This document shows positions 23,250-26,829 of a stretch of DNA of 26,829 nt, in pieces. The DNA is from an uncultured Haemophilus sp. (GTDB lineage: Bacteria > Pseudomonadota > Gammaproteobacteria > Enterobacterales > Pasteurellaceae). The stretch covers positions 1 to 26,829 of the forward strand of contig CAJLFU010000026.1 in NCBI GenBank assembly GCA_905205995.1. The letters are read 5' to 3'. Numbering within the stretch: the stretch's first letter is position 1; each line of letters opens with the position of its first letter. A program made the position numbers and the translations under genes. Below the pieces are notes generated by a model. The model worked only from the letters and a program-made list of their open reading frames with translations, ran no database searches and was not told the DNA's origin.

Positions 23250-23516
23250 ATGAAATGTAAGCGTTTAAATGAAGTATTGGAACTTTTACAACCTTATTGG
23301 TCTAAAGACCCAGATCTGAGCTTGCTACAAATTCTGCAAAAAATTGCTGATGAAGCCGGTTTTGATAAACCCGTAGCAGAATTATCTGATGAAGTGATTA
23401 TTTATCATTTAAAAATGCATGGCACAGATAAACTTGAGCCAATTCCTGGCATCAAAAAAGATTATGAAGAAGATTTTAAAACCGCATTGCTAAAAGCACG
23501 CGGAATTATTAAATAA
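23250..23516 (+). CDS. yihD: YihD family protein (DUF1040)
   Basis: This small conserved cytoplasmic protein of 88 residues has no established function. The opening MKCKRLNEVLELLQPYW and the C-terminal KKDYEEDFKTALLKARGIIK closely follow E. coli YihD. AGGAAA lies eight bases before the ATG. It is nine bases upstream of dsbA, so the two are one transcription unit, as in E. coli, where srkA separates them. Its steady pairing with dsbA suggests a link to envelope function, but this is inference from order alone. Confidence 0.92.
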   Translation: MKCKRLNEVLELLQPYWSKDPDLSLLQILQKIADEAGFDKPVAELSDEVIIYHLKMHGTDKLEPIPGIKKDYEEDFKTALLKARGIIK

Positions 23517-23525
23517 GGAAAACAA

Positions 23526-24131
23526 ATGAAAAAAATTTTATTTTTACTCGGTGCTTTATTTTCATTTAACGCATTCGCAGCCAACCTAGAAGAAGGCAAA
23601 CAATATGTTCAAGTGAGCCAAACCGCTTCTGCACAACCAGAAGTGATTGAATTTTTCTCATTCTACTGCCCACATTGCTATGCCTTTGAAATGGAATACC
23701 ACATTCCAAAACAAGTTGCAGAAAGCTTACCAAAAGGCACAGAATTTAAACAATATCACGTTAACTTCTTAGGTCGTCAATCTGAAAACCTCACTCGTGC
23801 ATGGGCATTAGCGATGGCACTTGGTGCTGAAAGCAAAGTGAAAGCGCCTTTATTTGAAGCGGCACAACAAGATAAATTAAGCTCAATGGATGATATTCGT
23901 AAGATCTTCCTTGATAACGGCATCACCGCTGAACAATTTGATAACAACATCAACAGCTTTGCTGTAAACGGTTTAGTGAATAAGCAAGTAAATGCAGCAG
24001 AACAGTTTCAAGTACGTGGCGTACCTGATTTCTATATCAATGGCAAATATCGTGTAAACCCTGAAGGCTTAAATTACGACGATTTCGTCAAAGATTATGT
24101 AGAAACCGTGAAAGGTTTATTGCAAAAATAA
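23526..24131 (+). CDS. dsbA: DsbA, periplasmic thiol:disulfide oxidoreductase
   Basis: DsbA introduces disulfides into exported proteins. The 201-residue protein has a signal peptide (MKKILFLL, core, AFA, with cleavage near residue 18-19), a thioredoxin fold with the active site CPHC at 48-51 (FSFYCPHCYAFE), a helical insertion, and the cis-proline loop RGVPDFYINGKY. The loop has Asp where E. coli DsbA has Ala-Met (GVPAMFVNG). It is in a unit with yihD, with AAGGAA before the ATG. DsbB, its usual partner, is not in the window. Length and motifs are normal. Confidence 0.97.
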   Translation: MKKILFLLGALFSFNAFAANLEEGKQYVQVSQTASAQPEVIEFFSFYCPHCYAFEMEYHIPKQVAESLPKGTEFKQYHVNFLGRQSENLTRAWALAMALGAESKVKAPLFEAAQQDKLSSMDDIRKIFLDNGITAEQFDNNINSFAVNGLVNKQVNAAEQFQVRGVPDFYINGKYRVNPEGLNYDDFVKDYVETVKGLLQK

Positions 24132-24184
24132 AAAAAAATTGGTTTAATGCCTGCCGTTTTTAAATATAAAGAAGAGAGATGATT

Positions 24185-24520
24185 ATGGCTGCTAGTTTCA
24201 GTGTTACTCGTCGTTTTTTTGACGACAAAAACTACCCACGCGGATTTTCCCGTCACGGTGATTATACAATCAAAGAATCCCAAGTATTAGAGCAATATGG
24301 TCAAGCGTTTAAAGCATTAGATTCAGGCGAGCGCAAGCCAGCGACAAAAGAAGAAAAAGAATTTGTTGCTTTTTGCCGTGGTGAACGTGCACCGGAAACT
24401 TTCTTCGAAAAAACCTGGAATAAATATCGTACTCGCATTAACACAACAAAACGTGTTTACACCTTATCAGGTGATGTGAGCGAAGCAGCTTCTGGCGGCG
24501 AAGATTATTCCGGCGAATAA
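24185..24520 (+). CDS. maoP: MaoP (YifE, DUF413) family protein
   Basis: In E. coli MaoP, with the site maoS, organises the Ori macrodomain of the chromosome. This 111-residue protein shares the family core: RRFFDDKNYPRGFSRHGDYT, KEEKEFVAFCRGERAPET, and a basic KRVYTLSGDV near the end with an acidic tail. The ATG at 24185 (MAASFSV) is preferred to one two codons earlier because the family starts MA(E/A)SF and the AGAGAG site is then better spaced. It lies 53 bases after dsbA and ends at the terminator at 24529-24554. Whether the macrodomain role holds in a small Pasteurellaceae genome is unknown. Confidence 0.9.
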   Translation: MAASFSVTRRFFDDKNYPRGFSRHGDYTIKESQVLEQYGQAFKALDSGERKPATKEEKEFVAFCRGERAPETFFEKTWNKYRTRINTTKRVYTLSGDVSEAASGGEDYSGE

Positions 24521-24528
24521 TACATTTT

Positions 24529-24562
24529 AAAAGGCAGGCTGAAGCTTGCCTTTTGCTTTTTT
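24529..24562 (+). terminator. Terminator after maoP
   Basis: AAAAGGCAGGC (24529-24539) pairs with GCTTGCCTTTT (24544-24554, one G-U pair) around the tetraloop TGAA. T-tracts follow (TTTTGCTTTTTT), giving a strong intrinsic terminator eight bases past the maoP stop. Confidence 0.9.
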
Positions 24563-24573
24563 ACTCAATCCCT

Positions 24574-24601
24574 TTGCTTAGCAAGGGCTGTGGGATATTT
24601 A
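24574..24601 (+). promoter_or_regulatory. Candidate trmA promoter
   Basis: TTGCTT, 16 bases, TATTTA lies just past the maoP terminator and about 20 bases before the trmA ATG. The boxes are only moderate matches, but a promoter is needed here because the terminator isolates trmA from the upstream genes. A bulged CCCTT(T)GC-GCAAGGG hairpin overlaps the -35. Confidence 0.35.
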
Positions 24602-24621
24602 TCATTCAAACGTAAACATCA

Positions 24622-25713
24622 ATGCAACTACCCATTTCCCAATATACCGAACTTCTGCAAAAAAAGACTGAAAAACTGACCGCACTTTTGCAGCCCTTTA
24701 ACGCCCCAGAAATAGCTGTGTTTGATTCGCCAACCAGCCATTATCGGATGCGTGCAGAATTTCGTATTTGGCATGATAAAGGCGATTTTTATCACATCAT
24801 GTTTGATCAAAGTACCTTGCAGCGTTATCGAGTCGATGAATTCCCAATTGCCAGCGAACTGATCAATCGCATGATGAAAGCCTTATTGCCATTGTTAAAA
24901 ACGCAGGAAGTATTACATAAAAAACTGTTCCAAATTGATTATTTGAGCACGCTCAGCAATAAGATTATTGTAAGCCTGCTTTACCACAAGCAACTCACGG
25001 AAGAATGGCAAAGCGCTACTACACGCTTAAAAGAAGAATTACAACAACTTGGTTTTGATGTGCAATTGATTGGTCGTGCGAGTAAACAAAAAATCTGTTT
25101 AGAGCAGGATTTTATCGATGAAGTGTTACCAGTAAAAGGGCGCAATTATGTTTATCGCCAAGTGGAAAACAGCTTTACTCAGCCTAATGCAGCGGTGAAT
25201 TGCAAGATGTTGGAATGGGCAATTGATTGTACTCAAGGTTCTCAAGGGGATTTATTAGAGCTGTACTGCGGTAACGGCAATTTCTCCATCGCCCTTGCAC
25301 AAAACTTCCGAAAAGTGCTTGCTACCGAAATCGCTAAGCCATCCGTTGCGGCTGCACAATTTAATATTGCGGAAAATAAGATAAATAATCTGCAAATTAT
25401 CCGTATGTCCGCAGAAGAATTTACCCAAGCAATGAATGGCGTACGTGAATTTAATCGTTTAAAAGGCATTGATTTAAAAGTCTATCAATGCAATACGATT
25501 TTTGTCGATCCGCCACGAGCCGGGCTCGACTCAGAGACGGTAAAACTGGTGCAGAATTACGATCGTATTTTGTATATTTCCTGCAATCCACATACCCTTT
25601 GTGAGAATTTGCAAACTCTTAGCCAAACCCACCGCATTGAAAAAGCGGCGCTGTTTGATCAATTCCCTTACACAGATCATATGGAAAGTGGCGTATGGCT
25701 GGTGAGAAAATAA
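24622..25713 (+). CDS. trmA: TrmA, tRNA (uracil-5)-methyltransferase
   Basis: TrmA makes m5U54 (ribothymidine) in the T-loop of tRNAs. The 363-residue protein has an RNA-binding N-terminal half, the SAM-binding motif LLELYCGNGNFSIALA, the catalytic-loop motif FVDPPRAGLD, the nucleophile Cys321 in YISCNPHTL, and the general base Glu355 (HMESGVW). These are the E. coli TrmA landmarks. No clear Shine-Dalgarno precedes the ATG. It begins the + strand chain trmA-rsmJ-rseC, and rsmJ starts 19 bases before its stop. An uptake sequence lies at 24679-24687. Confidence 0.97.
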   Translation: MQLPISQYTELLQKKTEKLTALLQPFNAPEIAVFDSPTSHYRMRAEFRIWHDKGDFYHIMFDQSTLQRYRVDEFPIASELINRMMKALLPLLKTQEVLHKKLFQIDYLSTLSNKIIVSLLYHKQLTEEWQSATTRLKEELQQLGFDVQLIGRASKQKICLEQDFIDEVLPVKGRNYVYRQVENSFTQPNAAVNCKMLEWAIDCTQGSQGDLLELYCGNGNFSIALAQNFRKVLATEIAKPSVAAAQFNIAENKINNLQIIRMSAEEFTQAMNGVREFNRLKGIDLKVYQCNTIFVDPPRAGLDSETVKLVQNYDRILYISCNPHTLCENLQTLSQTHRIEKAALFDQFPYTDHMESGVWLVRK

Positions 25714-26462
25714 AAATTCAACTGCTTGCTGAAGCGGGAACATTGTCAGAATTGACCGCACTTTGTTCCCCTCTTGGTATCGAGCATTGTACTGAAAGTC
25801 CACTTGCATTGGTGCGAACAGAAACCCATCTTGCCCTGCGTAAACTAGACGAGCCTAAATTGGGCGATGTGTTTGTGGATTTCATAGCTGGTGCGATGGC
25901 CCATCGTCGTAAATTTGGCGGTGGGCGTGGCGAAGCTATTGCCAAAGCTGTAGGCATTAAGGGCGCAGAATTGCCGAGCGTGATTGATGCCACAGCCGGA
26001 CTTGGTCGGGATGCCTTTGTTTTAGCTTCTATCGGTTGCCAAGTGCGTTTAGTGGAACGCCATCCCGTGGTGTATTTACTATTACAGGATGGACTCAACC
26101 GCGCCTATCAGGATGCAGAAATAGGCGAAATGATGCAACAAAATATGCGCTTGCTAGATGTTCATCATATTGCCGAACTCAATCCACAAACTGAGAGTGC
26201 CGATGTGGTGTATTTAGATCCAATGTATCCACACAAGCAAAAATCAGCTCTAGTCAAAAAAGAAATGCGTGTGTTCCAACATTTGGTTGGTGCCGATTTG
26301 GATGCCGATGAGCTCTTGACACCTGCGTTACAATTAGCCCGTAAACGCGTGGTGGTAAAACGTCCTGATTATGCAGAATTTTTAGCGCAAAAAGCGCCCC
26401 ATGTCAGTCGTGAAACCAAAAACCACCGCTTTGATATTTATATGGGAGAAGCGCAATGCTAA
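25695..26462 (+). CDS. rsmJ: RsmJ, 16S rRNA (guanine-1516-N2)-methyltransferase
   Basis: RsmJ methylates G1516 of 16S rRNA using SAM. The 255-residue protein has a family-specific LRKLDEPKLGDVFVDF and AMAHRRKFGGGRGEAIAKAV segment, the SAM motif DATAGLGRDAFVLAS with LVERHP, and the motif-IV loop VYLDPMYPH. The ATG at 25695 overlaps trmA by 19 bases; no good in-frame start follows before the conserved region. Its stop overlaps the rseC start, so translation of the chain is probably coupled. An uptake sequence lies at 25755-25763. Confidence 0.95.
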   Translation: MAGEKIKIQLLAEAGTLSELTALCSPLGIEHCTESPLALVRTETHLALRKLDEPKLGDVFVDFIAGAMAHRRKFGGGRGEAIAKAVGIKGAELPSVIDATAGLGRDAFVLASIGCQVRLVERHPVVYLLLQDGLNRAYQDAEIGEMMQQNMRLLDVHHIAELNPQTESADVVYLDPMYPHKQKSALVKKEMRVFQHLVGADLDADELLTPALQLARKRVVVKRPDYAEFLAQKAPHVSRETKNHRFDIYMGEAQC

Positions 26463-26829
26463 AAGAAAGTGCCGTTGTGATGAGCTATGATCCGGAAACA
26501 GGTCTTGCTAAAGTGAAATGTCAATCACAAAGCGCCTGTGGAGCTTGTTCAGCTAGAGAAGCCTGTGGAACAGCTTCCCTTTCTGAACTTAACGGAAAGC
26601 GAGGCGAGCATATCTTCACGCTAGAAACCATTACGCCACTGCGCACAGGTCAAATGGTAGAAATCGGTCTAGAAGAAAAATCCATGTTATTTTCAGCATT
26701 GTTAATGTATATCGTGCCGCTTTTTACTTTATTGATTGCAACATTGCTTTCTAGCTATATCAGTGAAAATGAGCTCATCCGTGCGATTTTAATCTTTATT
26801 TTGACCGCACTTTCCTTTGTGATGGTTAA
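26456..26829 (+). CDS. rseC: RseC family protein (3' end beyond window)
   Basis: This reading frame is open to the right edge (124 complete codons, no stop). It starts MLKESAVVMSYDPETGLAKV and has the RseC cysteine cluster at Cys22, 28, 31 and 37 (CQSQSACGACSAREACG). Hydrophobic segments follow at about 80-103 and 107-124, the usual two transmembrane helices. RseC/MucC proteins are inner-membrane proteins that weakly modulate sigma-E and, in the SoxR-reducing system, may handle iron-sulfur or redox chemistry. The ATG overlaps the rsmJ end by seven bases. Unlike in E. coli it is not in the rpoE operon, which lies at the other end of this window. An uptake sequence is at 26804-26812. Confidence 0.9.
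   Translation, partial: MLKESAVVMSYDPETGLAKVKCQSQSACGACSAREACGTASLSELNGKRGEHIFTLETITPLRTGQMVEIGLEEKSMLFSALLMYIVPLFTLLIATLLSSYISENELIRAILIFILTALSFVMV

Larger units (their letters stand above)
79..26812. repeat. Haemophilus-type DNA uptake sequences (22 exact 9-mers)
   Basis: Exact AAGTGCGGT on the + strand starts at 2802, 6183, 8299, 9012, 10852, 12702, 14741 and 22823. Its complement ACCGCACTT starts at 79, 2819, 4236, 6061, 6457, 9978, 14771, 17807, 20907, 22840, 23161, 24679, 25755 and 26804. These were found by eye, so a few may be missed. The density (about 0.8 per kb) fits a naturally competent Haemophilus. Fifteen lie in coding sequence; the pairs at 2801-2828 and 14741-14779 are placed as terminators, and the pair at 22822-22849 is inside mobA. 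Confidence 0.92.

Overview
The window reads as ordinary chromosome of a Pasteurellaceae bacterium of the Haemophilus influenzae clade, most likely Haemophilus parainfluenzae or a close relative. Three things point there: 22 exact copies of the Haemophilus-type DNA uptake sequence AAGTGCGGT (8 on the + strand, 14 on the - strand) against one stray copy of the Actinobacillus-type ACAAGCGGT; an AT-rich composition; and protein sequences close to what I remember of H. influenzae. The gene order differs from what I recall of H. influenzae Rd, where several of these blocks lie far apart. No tRNA, rRNA, CRISPR array, prophage or insertion sequence is visible, and no gene-free stretch exceeds about 200 bases.

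Layout, left to right. (1) The first codons of a probable mobB run off the left edge (- strand). (2) The envelope-stress locus rpoE-rseA-rseB (- strand) has a near-consensus sigma-E promoter in front of rpoE, a terminator-like hairpin between rseA and rseB, and a strong terminator after rseB. (3) sdhE is a single gene. (4) The fructose operon fruB-fruK-fruA (- strand) has a FruB with two tandem HPr domains. (5) An unassigned lipoprotein and a CNNM/CorC-type CBS membrane protein follow. (6) A DUF1523 membrane protein is preceded by tatD-holB-tmk-mltG, a tightly packed, partly overlapping cluster. (7) A short single-parvulin SurA and pyrR come next. (8) dnaE lies downstream of a TPR/glycosyltransferase-like gene and gpt, all on the - strand. 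(9) pepD (+) is divergent from gpt and convergent with htpX (-), sharing a bidirectional terminator. (10) mobA (-) is divergent from yihD-dsbA-maoP (+). (11) trmA-rsmJ-rseC (+) is an overlapping chain running off the right edge.

Functionally this is mostly housekeeping: envelope quality control (RpoE, RseA, RseB, RseC, SurA, DsbA, HtpX, MltG), replication and nucleotide supply (DnaE, HolB, Tmk, PyrR, Gpt), fructose uptake, molybdenum-cofactor maturation, and RNA methylation. The least ordinary features are the duplicated HPr module in FruB, the uncharacterised TPR-glycosyltransferase-like gene upstream of dnaE, the sigma-E regulon split between the two ends of the window, and regulatory-looking inverted repeats. 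I found no convincing wholly new system; the best candidates for a second look are listed as findings.
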